A stretch of DNA of 41,622 nt from Candidatus Woesearchaeota archaeon (GCA_007117065.1 SKHI01000012.1:1-41622), one strand, 5' to 3'. Counted from the first letter of the stretch, positions 1 through 9,528 are shown. Translations and numbers: made by a program. The notes: a model not told the origin generated them from the sequence alone.

Positions 1-397
<397 letters not shown>

Positions 398-607
398 TTT
401 TTGTTGTTAGTCACAATTATTGTACTTATTGTTTTGGAATTGTCGTTTGTTCTCACATGCCTACTATGCTATGTAGGTTTCTACATAACACTTTGTAATA
501 CACAAGTATGATACTTGCATAAACATAATATGCCGTTTTGGCAGGAGGCGATAAATGAATTTTCTGCGTGTGCAGTTGTGAACCGAAGTTCGAAGAGATT
601 TATAAGT

Positions 608-709
608 CTACCTATTTCGTCTTCTTCTTTTTTCTTTTTTCATACGCTTTCTTTGCCATTTCCATCGCATCTGGCCTTTTTTCTTCCAGCGTCGTGAACT
701 TCGTTTCAT
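608..709 (-). CDS. rpl41e: 50S ribosomal protein eL41 (33 aa)
   Basis: Reverse-strand translation MKRSSRRWKKKGQMRWKWQRKRMKKEKRRRRNR*. It has the RWKKKGxMRWKWxxKRM core of archaeal eL41 and a TATA-like TTATAAAC about 28 nt upstream. Too short for the supplied ORF track. Confidence 0.85.
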   Translation of the reverse strand: MKRSSRRWKKKGQMRWKWQRKRMKKEKRRRRNR

Positions 710-932
710 TACAGTAAGCGAATTTTATTTTGTTTATAAGGTTTTGTATTTATTTGGCACGTACAACAAAAAAATCATGGCAACGTACACATAGCCACCT
801 TTTTTTGTCAGGTCTTGCCAGCGCAACACATACATGCGCTCATCAGAAAGAACAACCACATTATCCGAGGAGTGCGCAACCAATTGCGCATCAGCAGAAA
901 AAAAGGCCTGCATACACAGAGCATGTGCGCCC

Positions 933-1199
933 TCATATCCCAAAACTATCAAAAAGGTGTTGCGCACGTTTGTATTCTTGAAGAAACAGTCTTCCTTGCT
1001 CTGTTATTCGTATCAATTCACCAGTAACTTCCACAAGGGCATTCTCTTCAAGCTCATCAAGCAAGAGTTTCATTCGAGGATGGTTTAAGTTTGCCTTATA
1101 CATGAGATGTGTTGGCTTCTGATCTTTGCTGCTTAAAGCCTCTAACATATCTGCTATTGTTTCTCGTTTTGTTCGTTTCATATGCGCGCTATTCTCCAT
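933..1199 (-). CDS. archaeal winged-helix transcriptional regulator (88 aa)
   Basis: KRTKRETIADMLEAL...NHPRMKLLLDELEENALVEVTGELIRITEQGRLFLQEY fits the archaeal wHTH pattern. Confidence 0.7.
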   Translation of the reverse strand: MENSAHMKRTKRETIADMLEALSSKDQKPTHLMYKANLNHPRMKLLLDELEENALVEVTGELIRITEQGRLFLQEYKRAQHLFDSFGI

Positions 1200-1741
1200 A
1201 ACATGCTAAACAATAGAAAGAATGCAAGCAATTGCAACATACTTGAAAAGAGCGTGGTAAATGAGAAGAGGAGTGTGAGGTGTGAAAGCAAAAGTACGAT
1301 AAAAGCAACATAGACAAGCAGCGCGTTCGTGCTATTTTTTTGTAAAAAGTTCCGATAAAATTTGTGTGCAAGCAGACTTAACAGAATGATTGCAACCACG
1401 TGCGTGATGACTGGAATAGTTATTGCGAGCAGAGAGGTCTGAAAAACTGCGATGAGAGCGAGCACTCTTGAGCCAGGAGTGGTTGTTTTTTCTACCGCAA
1501 GTAACAGAAGCGTGTACGCTCCAAGGATACTCACATCATACAGTATTCGTAGAAATTCCTGTGATAACAGCGTATTTTGCACGATTGTAGTACAAAGCGC
1601 CACCGCGATGAGTATCGAGCTTGCAAGAAAGGTACGACTCGGGGTTGAGCGGAGCACAGCGTGTGCTTTGTACGCCGCAAACACTAATGTTGCTGACGCA
1701 CAAAAACTCAATGTCGCAAGTATTGTTGCCGCTGCATCCAT
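1178..1741 (-). CDS. polytopic membrane protein (187 aa)
   Basis: Multiple hydrophobic helices; overlaps the downstream wHTH gene by 22 nt (operon). Confidence 0.65.
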   Translation of the reverse strand: MDAAATILATLSFCASATLVFAAYKAHAVLRSTPSRTFLASSILIAVALCTTIVQNTLLSQEFLRILYDVSILGAYTLLLLAVEKTTTPGSRVLALIAVFQTSLLAITIPVITHVVAIILLSLLAHKFYRNFLQKNSTNALLVYVAFIVLLLSHLTLLFSFTTLFSSMLQLLAFFLLFSMLWRIARI

Positions 1742-1810
1742 ACCAGGGTAAATGTGAAGAAGTATTTAATAATTAGGTATATCAACAAGAGAAATAAACA
1801 AAAATAATCT

Positions 1811-1880
1811 GCACCCAGCGGGAATTGAACCCGCGCCTCAGCCTTGGCAAGGCCGTATCATACCACTAGACTATGGGTGC
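1811..1880 (-). tRNA. tRNA-Gly (GCC)
   Basis: Cloverleaf on minus strand: GCACCCA acceptor, anticodon loop TTGCCAA, T-arm GCGGGTTCAATTCCCGC. Confidence 0.95.
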
Positions 1881-1980
1881 GTACAACTGTAAATTCTGTC
1901 TTGATTTATAAATCTTTCAATATCGCTACAAAACGATAAATCAAAGCACTTAAAAATACCTATTTGTTTCTTGCTGGTAC

Positions 1981-2102
1981 GGGCTCATAGCTTAATCTGG
2001 TAGAGCGCTGGTCTTATATGAGGCGACAAGCAGTACGCTTCTCGTTTACACTTGGGCTTCTGAGTGTACCAGTGGTTGAGGGTTCAAATCCCTTTGGGCC
2101 CA
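1981..2102 (+). tRNA. tRNA-Ile (UAU) with a 48-nt intron (about 2019-2066) after position 37
   Basis: Acceptor GGGCTCA/TGGGCCC, D-stem GCTT/GAGC, anticodon stem CTGGT/ACCAG, T-arm GAGGG-TTCAAAT-CCCTT. Bulge-helix-bulge: helix CUUA/UGAG with 3-nt bulges UAU and UGU, giving mature loop CUUAUAU. Confidence 0.88.
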
Positions 2103-2482
2103 TCTTTTTTAAATTGCTACTGCTTATCTCGTGTATGAAACGTTTTTCCGCACTCGCATACACAGGCGATACGTTTTATCACGGCTAGTGTCTTATTGAT
2201 AGGGAACATAATATCGCGTATGTAGCAGATAACCTAACTTAGTGTCCAAGAAAGTTCATATTCTGTACATACACCAGATAACTCTACAACTAGGAGCTCA
2301 AGAACCGTATTTCCATATTCGTACAACACCTTCAGAATTCGCAGAAGAGCAAGACACCACCATGCCTAAGCAGTTTAGCGCATACCAACCCGCAACTTTG
2401 TCTGATTACGAGAATACAATACATTCAAAAAACTTCTGACCAGCGAAAAGCACAATTAGATTTGTTTCCGCATATTCCGCGT

Positions 2483-3544
2483 TCACAAACGCATTTTTCT
2501 GTGCATGAAGATATCTAGACTGTTCATATAGTTTCGTTGGATAATTGCTAATTGATCTTGACTAGGTACAGGAGTGCTTGTTGGTTTGAGTGCAGTAATT
2601 GTTGTCGTTCTTGTATGCACGTCATATACTGTTATTACTTCTCCTATCTCTAACAAATTATAAATACCTCCTTGTAGACCTGCATTGTTTAGGATATAAT
2701 GCGTGTTATCAGTGTATATGTGTTGTGTAAAGCTCCAGTGATTATGGCTTTGTATCCAGATGATATCTTGCACCTTAGTTTCCTGTATAAATGCGTTTAT
2801 TGCTGGCGATAGCGGTGCAAAAAAACCTGTTTGTCTATCGTAATCTCCTTGCGTATGATTATAGATAATAATATGTTGTGCACTCGTAAGAAGTTGTTTT
2901 GCTTGTTGTATGAGTTCTTTTGTTTTATGCTCTTGTGCGTGGGCAGGGCGCGTGTTTCCTATTGCGTCATGACTCTCTCCTGGTATGGGCAGAATGAGGG
3001 TGTTTTGTTGTATGAGCGGTTTGTGTCTTATGTACGCGAATGCGTGTGTGAGCTCCAGTAGTGCAAGTTGTTGTTCGTGTCGAGCAAATATGTCGTGTAG
3101 GGATTCTTGGTTTGGTATACTGGGAAGTTCTTGTTCTGTGAGGAATGCAAGTTCTTGTAGCACAAGAAAGTGATGTGGGCTTTCATGATTTCCCATATTC
3201 CATAGGGTGTACTTTTGTTCTGAGAATTTTTTCAACGTAGTAACCACCCATTCATATCGTTCTTCGACATATGCTATGACCGCTTGTTCGGTCAGGGCTG
3301 CGCCCCAGGAATACTCTGCAGCCCATTTTGGTGCAGCTTGTTTCAAATACGTCTTTTTTTGATCTCTTGTAATAGGCGTTGTATGCTCTCTGCTTCTTTC
3401 GAGTGAGAAAATTCCCAGTAAATCCCCATTAATAACGATCGCATCAACCTCATATGTTGGAAGTATTCGCTGTACTACGTCTTCATATATTTCGTCAATA
3501 ATGTGTGGAGCGTGTGTGTCGCTTATGATAACGTGGCGCATCAT
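2483..3544 (-). CDS. calcineurin-like metallophosphoesterase (353 aa)
   Basis: ISDTHAPH..., VINGDLLG, GNHES, and IQSHNHW motifs. Confidence 0.85.
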   Translation of the reverse strand: MMRHVIISDTHAPHIIDEIYEDVVQRILPTYEVDAIVINGDLLGIFSLERSREHTTPITRDQKKTYLKQAAPKWAAEYSWGAALTEQAVIAYVEERYEWVVTTLKKFSEQKYTLWNMGNHESPHHFLVLQELAFLTEQELPSIPNQESLHDIFARHEQQLALLELTHAFAYIRHKPLIQQNTLILPIPGESHDAIGNTRPAHAQEHKTKELIQQAKQLLTSAQHIIIYNHTQGDYDRQTGFFAPLSPAINAFIQETKVQDIIWIQSHNHWSFTQHIYTDNTHYILNNAGLQGGIYNLLEIGEVITVYDVHTRTTTITALKPTSTPVPSQDQLAIIQRNYMNSLDIFMHRKMRL

Positions 3545-4269
3545 GGCAGCTCTATTCCTGGAGCTGTTGCTTTAATACTTCTTGTTGCTGGGTCTTGCCA
3601 CGACTCTCCATTCCAACCTGTTATCGTACACCCTGCCTCTGCTGCTATAAGGCATCCTGGAAGGAAATCCCATGGTTGTATTTCATATCCTATAAACGCC
3701 ACAAGATTTGCGTCTGCCAGCATACACAGCTCTAGGTTTGCGCTTCCGAGTCTGCGAAAGTCTCTTGTCGCCAGTTTATACGTTTTATATAGCGAATGCA
3801 TGTATTCTATTGCTTCAGGCATGTTTGCATGGCAGAATCCCACCATTCCTTCTTTGAGCAGTTGTCGTTTTGCGTGTATGGGTTGACGGTTTTTTGTTGC
3901 TCCTTTTCCTTTTTCTGCTATGTATATATTGTTTGTAATGTGTGCCTTTACTCCTGCTGCCACTACAGTATTCCTATAAAGGAGCGCTATTGCTGTGCAG
4001 AATAGTGGTATTTGATGCACGTAATTTGTGGTTCCATCTATTGGGTCTATGACCCATTGATAGTCGCTTTCTTCTCGTACCTTTGCTTGTTCTTCTCCTC
4101 GAATTCCGTGTGTTGGATAGCGCGATTGTATTTTTTGTCTGATCTCTTGTTCTATATCTTTGTCCGTTTGCGTTACGAGTTCTCGGGGACTTTTTTCTAT
4201 CGAGAGAGAGATGGGATATGGGACGGACAGTTCTTCGAGTATTTCTTGTATGAAGCCAACATAAGACAT
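3541..4269 (-). CDS. inositol monophosphatase family protein (242 aa)
   Basis: GEEQ, WVIDPIDGTTNYVHQIP and QPWDFLPGCLIAAEAG motifs. Confidence 0.9.
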   Translation of the reverse strand: MSYVGFIQEILEELSVPYPISLSIEKSPRELVTQTDKDIEQEIRQKIQSRYPTHGIRGEEQAKVREESDYQWVIDPIDGTTNYVHQIPLFCTAIALLYRNTVVAAGVKAHITNNIYIAEKGKGATKNRQPIHAKRQLLKEGMVGFCHANMPEAIEYMHSLYKTYKLATRDFRRLGSANLELCMLADANLVAFIGYEIQPWDFLPGCLIAAEAGCTITGWNGESWQDPATRSIKATAPGIELP

Positions 4270-4349
4270 GAAGTAATGATAACGAGATGATTTTTAAGTG
4301 TTGTTGAACAATACGTTTATAAACAACAAGTAAATTTCTCTAATTGATT

Positions 4350-4424
4350 GCCCCGTTGGTGTAGTCCGGCCAATCATTCCGCCCTTTCGAGGCGGAGACT
4401 CGGGTTCGAATCCCGGACGGGGCA
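4350..4424 (+). tRNA. tRNA-Glu (UUC)
   Basis: GCCCCGT acceptor, anticodon stem CCGCC/GGCGG with loop CTTTCGA, T-arm CGGGTTCGAATCCCG. Confidence 0.96.
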
Positions 4425-4467
4425 TCGTTTTATTATCTTCCTCATACAAATATTCTTGTCAGCGTTA
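4411..4467. repeat. att-like direct repeat copy 1 (tRNA-Glu 3' end plus 43 nt)
   Basis: TCCCGGACGGGGCATCGTTTTATTATCTTCCTCATACAAATATTCTTGTCAGCGTTA is identical to 5942-5998. Confidence 0.97.
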
Positions 4468-5115
4468 CTTTTTACACTCAAACAACAGAGCATGTACGAA
4501 GTCGTTTTTTCCGCTGAGTTCATGAATTCTTGTTTCAAGAAATCCTGCATTGTACAAATTTTCTTGATAAACACCTATGGGATTGTGGAAGTCACGTATT
4601 CCAACATCTCGAAGTTTACCGTCTTCGTCTTCAAGTAAGACTGTAAATGGGATGTCTTTTCTCTCATATTTAAACTGTTCATCAAAAACAACCTTATAGC
4701 CTGGTAGATCTTCTCGATGTCGTGTCTGCGGGTTTGTTATAGTAAAGTAAAATGTCCCTTGGTTTCGTAGTGAATACTGGATGTTTTTGAATGCAGCCTT
4801 AATCTGCTCAGCCTTTAATTCTGTAAATACATAGTTTGCTGCGATTACATCTATTCCTAAGTATTGTTCCATAACTCCAGAGTCAGTAACATCGCCCAGC
4901 ACTACATTGTTACCTCTTTTTTGAGCAAATTCAACCATGGATCTATTTATGTCGATTCCTCGGGAGTTATCATATCTATTTAGCATATCTCCAGATCCGC
5001 ACCCTATCTCTAGTAGTGAGTTTGGAGAGCGCGCTGCAATTAGTCCATGCATGGCTTCGTTGTCTTGTTCTCGTTGGTTTTCTGGTTGTTTGTAGAATAA
5101 TTCTGCGTTTTCCAT
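4465..5115 (-). CDS. class I SAM-dependent methyltransferase
   Basis: LLEIGCGSGDMLNRYDNSRGIDINRSMVEFAQKRG...GDVTD motif I/II signature. Start placed at ATG 5115 (MENAELFYKQ), just downstream of a TATA element. Confidence 0.85.
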   Translation of the reverse strand: MENAELFYKQPENQREQDNEAMHGLIAARSPNSLLEIGCGSGDMLNRYDNSRGIDINRSMVEFAQKRGNNVVLGDVTDSGVMEQYLGIDVIAANYVFTELKAEQIKAAFKNIQYSLRNQGTFYFTITNPQTRHREDLPGYKVVFDEQFKYERKDIPFTVLLEDEDGKLRDVGIRDFHNPIGVYQENLYNAGFLETRIHELSGKNDFVHALLFECKK

Positions 5116-5116
5116 A

Positions 5117-5128
5117 CTACTATAGTAG
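5117..5128. promoter_or_regulatory. 12-bp palindrome CTACTATAGTAG in the divergent methyltransferase/TrmB promoter
   Basis: Perfect palindrome between the methyltransferase start and the shared AT-rich TATA region (about 5136-5148). A related half-site ACTACTAT overlaps the regulator start (about 5164-5172). Confidence 0.5.
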
Positions 5129-5161
5129 AGTAACAAAATATAATAAACAGTTGTCACATAT

Positions 5162-5911
5162 ATGACTACTATGATACAAGACGCTCTTGAGGCATATGGG
5201 CTCAATCAAAATGAGATCAAAGTATTTCTAGCGCTTGTAGACATCGGAGGAGGCTTTGCAAGAGATCTTATCGATTCTACAAAACTACACAAAAACATCG
5301 TGTACGATAATCTCTACAAACTCCAAGAAAAAGGTCTTGTATCCGAAATAATCATTGAATCCAAGAAATACTTCCAATGCGAAAGCCCTCAAGCGATTCA
5401 AGAGTTCATCACACAAAAAAAGAAAAAATTTAATACATACGATCAAGCGATTCAAGAGTTACAAGAAGACATACAGCAGAAGAAACAACTACCGCAAAAA
5501 ACATCTACTCGGATGTACACAGGAATTAGTGGAATCAAGCAAATATTCAGCGAAGAGATAGAAATCGGAGAAGATTATTTGCATATAGGAGCGCCAAAAG
5601 AATCAGTGGAGCTATTGGGCGTGCATTTCTGGAAGAATTTTATACGGAAACAAGAAGAGAAGAATATTAGAGGAAAAATCTTATTTAACGAATCATTGAG
5701 AACGTACGCAAATTCAATACATCACGAACTCAACAACATAAGATTCCTTGAAGAACATTTTGAGCCACTGACAGAAATCTGTATTTATGCAAACCAAGTA
5801 GCAATAATTGTATGGTCACAAGAACCAATAGGGACAGTAATTGAAAACAAAGATGTTGCAGATAGCTACAAGAAATATTTTGAAATTCTCTGGAATCAAG
5901 CAAGAAAATAA
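5162..5911 (+). CDS. TrmB family transcriptional regulator (249 aa)
   Basis: IQDALEAYGLNQNEIKVFLALVDIGGGFARDLIDSTKLHKNIVYDNLYKLQEKGLVSEI is a TrmB-type wHTH; C-terminal sensor-like domain. Confidence 0.85.
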   Translation: MTTMIQDALEAYGLNQNEIKVFLALVDIGGGFARDLIDSTKLHKNIVYDNLYKLQEKGLVSEIIIESKKYFQCESPQAIQEFITQKKKKFNTYDQAIQELQEDIQQKKQLPQKTSTRMYTGISGIKQIFSEEIEIGEDYLHIGAPKESVELLGVHFWKNFIRKQEEKNIRGKILFNESLRTYANSIHHELNNIRFLEEHFEPLTEICIYANQVAIIVWSQEPIGTVIENKDVADSYKKYFEILWNQARK

Positions 5912-5941
5912 TACATTCTCCGAGTTCAATTTATATACAAG

Positions 5942-5998
5942 TCCCGGACGGGGCATCGTTTTATTATCTTCCTCATACAAATATTCTTGTCAGCGTTA
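5942..5998. repeat. att-like direct repeat copy 2 (truncated tRNA-Glu 3' end)
   Basis: 57/57 identity to 4411-4467; the 5' part of the tRNA is absent here. Confidence 0.97.
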
Positions 5999-6221
5999 TT
6001 TGTGTTTATAATGCATTGTTTCATGAGAGCACATCCACTCATTAAGGGAGTCATAACCCCGACCATGCAGTGAATCAGCCACCTATTCTCGTTTCTCATT
6101 GCGTATATGATGCCTTCGACAGTACTATGGTGCAACGTTGGAACGGTTTGGTAGCAATGCTACCTTTCGCAGTCAATAATTTTTTCGTAAGATTCTTATA
6201 GGCACATTCTTCTCTTATGAG

Positions 6222-6707
6222 ATGCCAGAACTGCAATTTACGCGTAAACCGTATTTGTTTGATGCTATTACTCCTGTTCTTGGACATTATCTTCTTCGCT
6301 TCGGAGTGGGAGGAGTTGTATCTTATTTACTGTTCTGGCTTATTCGTCCATTCTATCCAGTAAATATGTCTGCTTTATTCTGGTGGCTTGTTGGTATAGT
6401 GCTCTTTTTTTCTGTTCTCGCAATCAAAGCGCGCATCATCACGCTTAGTGCTACGCGGTACATGTTTTACGATACCCACATTGTTCGCGAAGTTCGCTTA
6501 GTTTCTGTGCGTAAAACCAGTATGCCTGTAAAGCAGATTATTAAGGTTACCAATCACTCTTCTTTTTGGAACCGCCTTACAGGCGCATCCGATATCGTCT
6601 TGCACGTCGCTCATCCTGAGCGGACAGAAGATTTTGTACTGTCCTCCATTAAGAACGCTGATGATGTCGAGCACAAGATTTATGCATTAATTAAGAAGAA
6701 GCATTAA
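6222..6707 (+). CDS. PH-domain (bPH2/YdbS-like) membrane protein
   Basis: Two TM helices followed by TATRYMFYDTHIVREVRLVSVRKTSMPVKQIIKVTNHSSFWNRLTGASDIVL. Confidence 0.65.
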   Translation: MPELQFTRKPYLFDAITPVLGHYLLRFGVGGVVSYLLFWLIRPFYPVNMSALFWWLVGIVLFFSVLAIKARIITLSATRYMFYDTHIVREVRLVSVRKTSMPVKQIIKVTNHSSFWNRLTGASDIVLHVAHPERTEDFVLSSIKNADDVEHKIYALIKKKH

Positions 6708-7714
6708 GCAGCAAGTCTTTGCGCGGATTTTTCCTGTAACCGTTTTCTAGTTTGCTCATTGACGTCTATGAGTTTCTCTGCCAATGTACTAATTGAGTTA
6801 AGCATGTCATCTATTGCTACACTGCTCTTCGCATCTTCAGTAAGCACTAGCTCTATGTGTGCACAATTTTTTTTATACGTATCTATTGCTTTGTCTACTC
6901 GTTGTTTTGCTTGTCTTCCTACTCGTTCATTATTTTTTATATGTTCTGTGAATGATGCTAATGACTCAAGGAGATTTTTGTGCCGCTTATCCATAGCACC
7001 AAGCGCTCTTTCGAACAAAATAAATATCTTTCCCAGTTCTTTCTCGAGCGGTTTTAACGCTTTCATGTACCCGAGTAAGAGGAGAAATATATCTGATTGT
7101 ACCTCGTGTCTGGACAATTGATTTCTTATTTGACCATATTGAATGACTACTGGAGCAACTTTTTTCTTCAGTCTATTTACCCGGTAAGAAGCACTTTTTA
7201 GAAGAAAAAAGGTATCTGGTATACCAAACCATCCTTTTGCTCGTTTATCAAGATTTTTTAATGTTAAGTTCTGCTCCGTTTCTGCATCTTGTTTCCATTC
7301 TTGTTTGATAAAAGCAGCGAGCGCGTCATTAAAGGTTGTTATCTGTGCCTTTGTAAAAAGAGAATCATAGTTTCGAATATCCTGGATAAGAATAAATAAT
7401 ACATTATTTATGTCTTGCACTGTTTTTTTTCTCCTCTCAGTCGCCGAATATAAGCGCCGTTCTAGGAATTTTTCTAGTCCCGTCATTATTGTTTCAAGTT
7501 CTTGCAAATCATTCTCTAACGCAGCAATCTTTCTGTTAAGTAAGTATGTGAATACTGTTTTATTCTTTGGAATACGGTCAATGGTGCTTTGATCGTATTT
7601 GCTTAGTCTGTTGTATAGACGTTTAAATTCACGTTTATATTTCAGAACTATCCCTAATTCTCGCTCCAAATCTGCAAAAAAAGATTGCACTGAGTCAGGT
7701 GCTTGCTCATTCAT
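6704..7714 (-). CDS. coiled-coil hypothetical protein (336 aa)
   Basis: Long ORF rich in charged heptads. Confidence 0.7.
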   Translation of the reverse strand: MNEQAPDSVQSFFADLERELGIVLKYKREFKRLYNRLSKYDQSTIDRIPKNKTVFTYLLNRKIAALENDLQELETIMTGLEKFLERRLYSATERRKKTVQDINNVLFILIQDIRNYDSLFTKAQITTFNDALAAFIKQEWKQDAETEQNLTLKNLDKRAKGWFGIPDTFFLLKSASYRVNRLKKKVAPVVIQYGQIRNQLSRHEVQSDIFLLLLGYMKALKPLEKELGKIFILFERALGAMDKRHKNLLESLASFTEHIKNNERVGRQAKQRVDKAIDTYKKNCAHIELVLTEDAKSSVAIDDMLNSISTLAEKLIDVNEQTRKRLQEKSAQRLAA

Positions 7715-7753
7715 ACGTTACTTTGAACAACACAAGTATATAAAGAGTATTCT

Positions 7754-9466
7754 TTAGTTGTATATTCTTCTCGTCCAAGCCTTTGTTTCGTATTCTTGTA
7801 CCATTCGGTGCGTATTAAAGTAATGCGCGAGACTGAGCGCGTGTACCATGTGCTCGCTCCATCTTTCTGGTTGATCATAATATATGTGCGTTATCCGCTC
7901 AAGTTGCTCATAAAGACTTATCTCGTCTCGTTCATCTTCTCTGTGTTCTATGATCCAGCCTGCTAGCGGGTCTTTTGTGATTCCTTCAATCCACCATCCA
8001 TCTAGAGTGCTGAGGTTGGGCACTGCGTTTGCAGTTGCTTTCATACCGCTTGTTCCACTTGCTTCTTTTGGCGGTATAGGATTGTTTAGCCAAAGATCGC
8101 ATCCTTGCGTCATTTTTTGTCCACACTCAATGTTATAATCTGGGATGAATACTATTTCTATATCTCCTTGGAGTTCTTGCGTGTATCGAATCACTTTTGC
8201 AAGTATATCTTTTCCTGCTTCATCTCGGGGATGTGCTTCTCCTGCGAAAATAAATTGTATTTTTTGTTGAGCAATACTGCGTAGTCGTTCTATGTCTGTA
8301 AACAATAAATCGGCCCGCTTATATGGCGCAAATCTTCTTGCAAACCCGACTGTGAGCACGTCTGGTGAGAGTTCTCTTCCTGTTTTTTCTTTTACAAATG
8401 CGAGGAGATCGTGTTTTGCTTGTGCATGTGCTGCACGCAACTCGTTGTGCGGTAATACTTTGTATGCGTGTTTTAGTATTCCTGGCTCTACTCGCCAGCT
8501 AGGAAGATGGGTGTCTAGCAGTTGTTGTATTGCTGTGTGCGTCCAAGTTGGAAGGTGTACACCATTTGTTATGGAGTCGATGGTATATCCTGGAAACATG
8601 TTTCTGCTTACTTCGCCGTGTTTTTTTGCTACGGCATTGCAGTATCGTGATAGGTTGAGTGCGAGGTACGTCATGTTACATTCGTAGTGTCCTGCTAAGT
8701 CTATGCTTTCCCACGCGAAGTCTTCCTCGCTAAACAGTTCTCGTAGCATACCGTAGTCGAATCTATCGTGTCCAGCCGGAACTGGCGTGTGAGTGGTAAA
8801 GACGTGTCCGCTTTTTACGAGTTCGTGTATTTTTGGTTTGTTAAACCCATAGTATTTTCCGAGATATCGCACGTCTTCGAGGGGCGCAAATGCTGCGTGT
8901 CCTTCATTCATATGCAGGGTGTGAATATTTCGACAGTTGAGCGCTCGTAAAACACGCTTTCCACCTATTCCTAAAATAGCCTCTTGTATGGCGCGCATAC
9001 GCGAATCGCCATCGTACAGCCTATCCGTATAGCCCCTGTCGTGTTCATGGTTTTCTTCTACTGCTACATCGAGAAAAAGTATGGGAACTATATGTCTTCT
9101 CTCACCCACAATAATTCCTACGCGCGGGAGAATATGTACCGTACGTCCTTGTAGTTGTAGACAGGTTTTTCCTTCTGGAAGTGCAATGGTGTATGCATCT
9201 ATGTCCCAGGGCTCAGGTTCTTCTTGCTGCCTTCCTTCAATAATATCTTGTCTGAAGTATCCTTTGTGATGAATAAGGGTAATTCCTACGACGGGCAATT
9301 CTAAGTCCGCACTACTATAAAGGGTGTCTCCTGCGAGTATCCCTAGTCCTCCACTGTATGTATGCACATCTTTTTTTAGCCCTATTTCCATGCTGACGTA
9401 TGCGATGTTTGCGTTGCGTATTATTTGAAGAATATAGTCTTTATTTTCTGGTTTATAGAATCCCAT
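7754..9466 (-). CDS. glgP: alpha-glucan phosphorylase (570 aa)
   Basis: IAYVSMEIGL...YSGGLGILAGDTLYSSADL and the PLP-site GTSGMKATANAVPNLSTLDGWW. Confidence 0.92.
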   Translation of the reverse strand: MGFYKPENKDYILQIIRNANIAYVSMEIGLKKDVHTYSGGLGILAGDTLYSSADLELPVVGITLIHHKGYFRQDIIEGRQQEEPEPWDIDAYTIALPEGKTCLQLQGRTVHILPRVGIIVGERRHIVPILFLDVAVEENHEHDRGYTDRLYDGDSRMRAIQEAILGIGGKRVLRALNCRNIHTLHMNEGHAAFAPLEDVRYLGKYYGFNKPKIHELVKSGHVFTTHTPVPAGHDRFDYGMLRELFSEEDFAWESIDLAGHYECNMTYLALNLSRYCNAVAKKHGEVSRNMFPGYTIDSITNGVHLPTWTHTAIQQLLDTHLPSWRVEPGILKHAYKVLPHNELRAAHAQAKHDLLAFVKEKTGRELSPDVLTVGFARRFAPYKRADLLFTDIERLRSIAQQKIQFIFAGEAHPRDEAGKDILAKVIRYTQELQGDIEIVFIPDYNIECGQKMTQGCDLWLNNPIPPKEASGTSGMKATANAVPNLSTLDGWWIEGITKDPLAGWIIEHREDERDEISLYEQLERITHIYYDQPERWSEHMVHALSLAHYFNTHRMVQEYETKAWTRRIYN

Positions 9467-9528
9467 TCTGCACTCACCTATATCTGTATGAACAAAAGCC
9501 TTTTATAAATTAATTGTTTTTTGTTTTT

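Noticed and set aside
734-967. Minus ORF MRNTFLIVLGYEGAHALCMQAFFSADAQ... downstream of the wHTH gene
   Set aside because: Reads somewhat like a protein, but it overlaps the wHTH gene by 35 nt and runs into the eL41 TATA region; no recognisable motif, so not called.
5926-6135. Minus ORF across the second att-like repeat
   Set aside because: Part of the translation (ADKNICMRKIIKRCPVRD) is just the tRNA-Glu repeat read in frame; not a gene.
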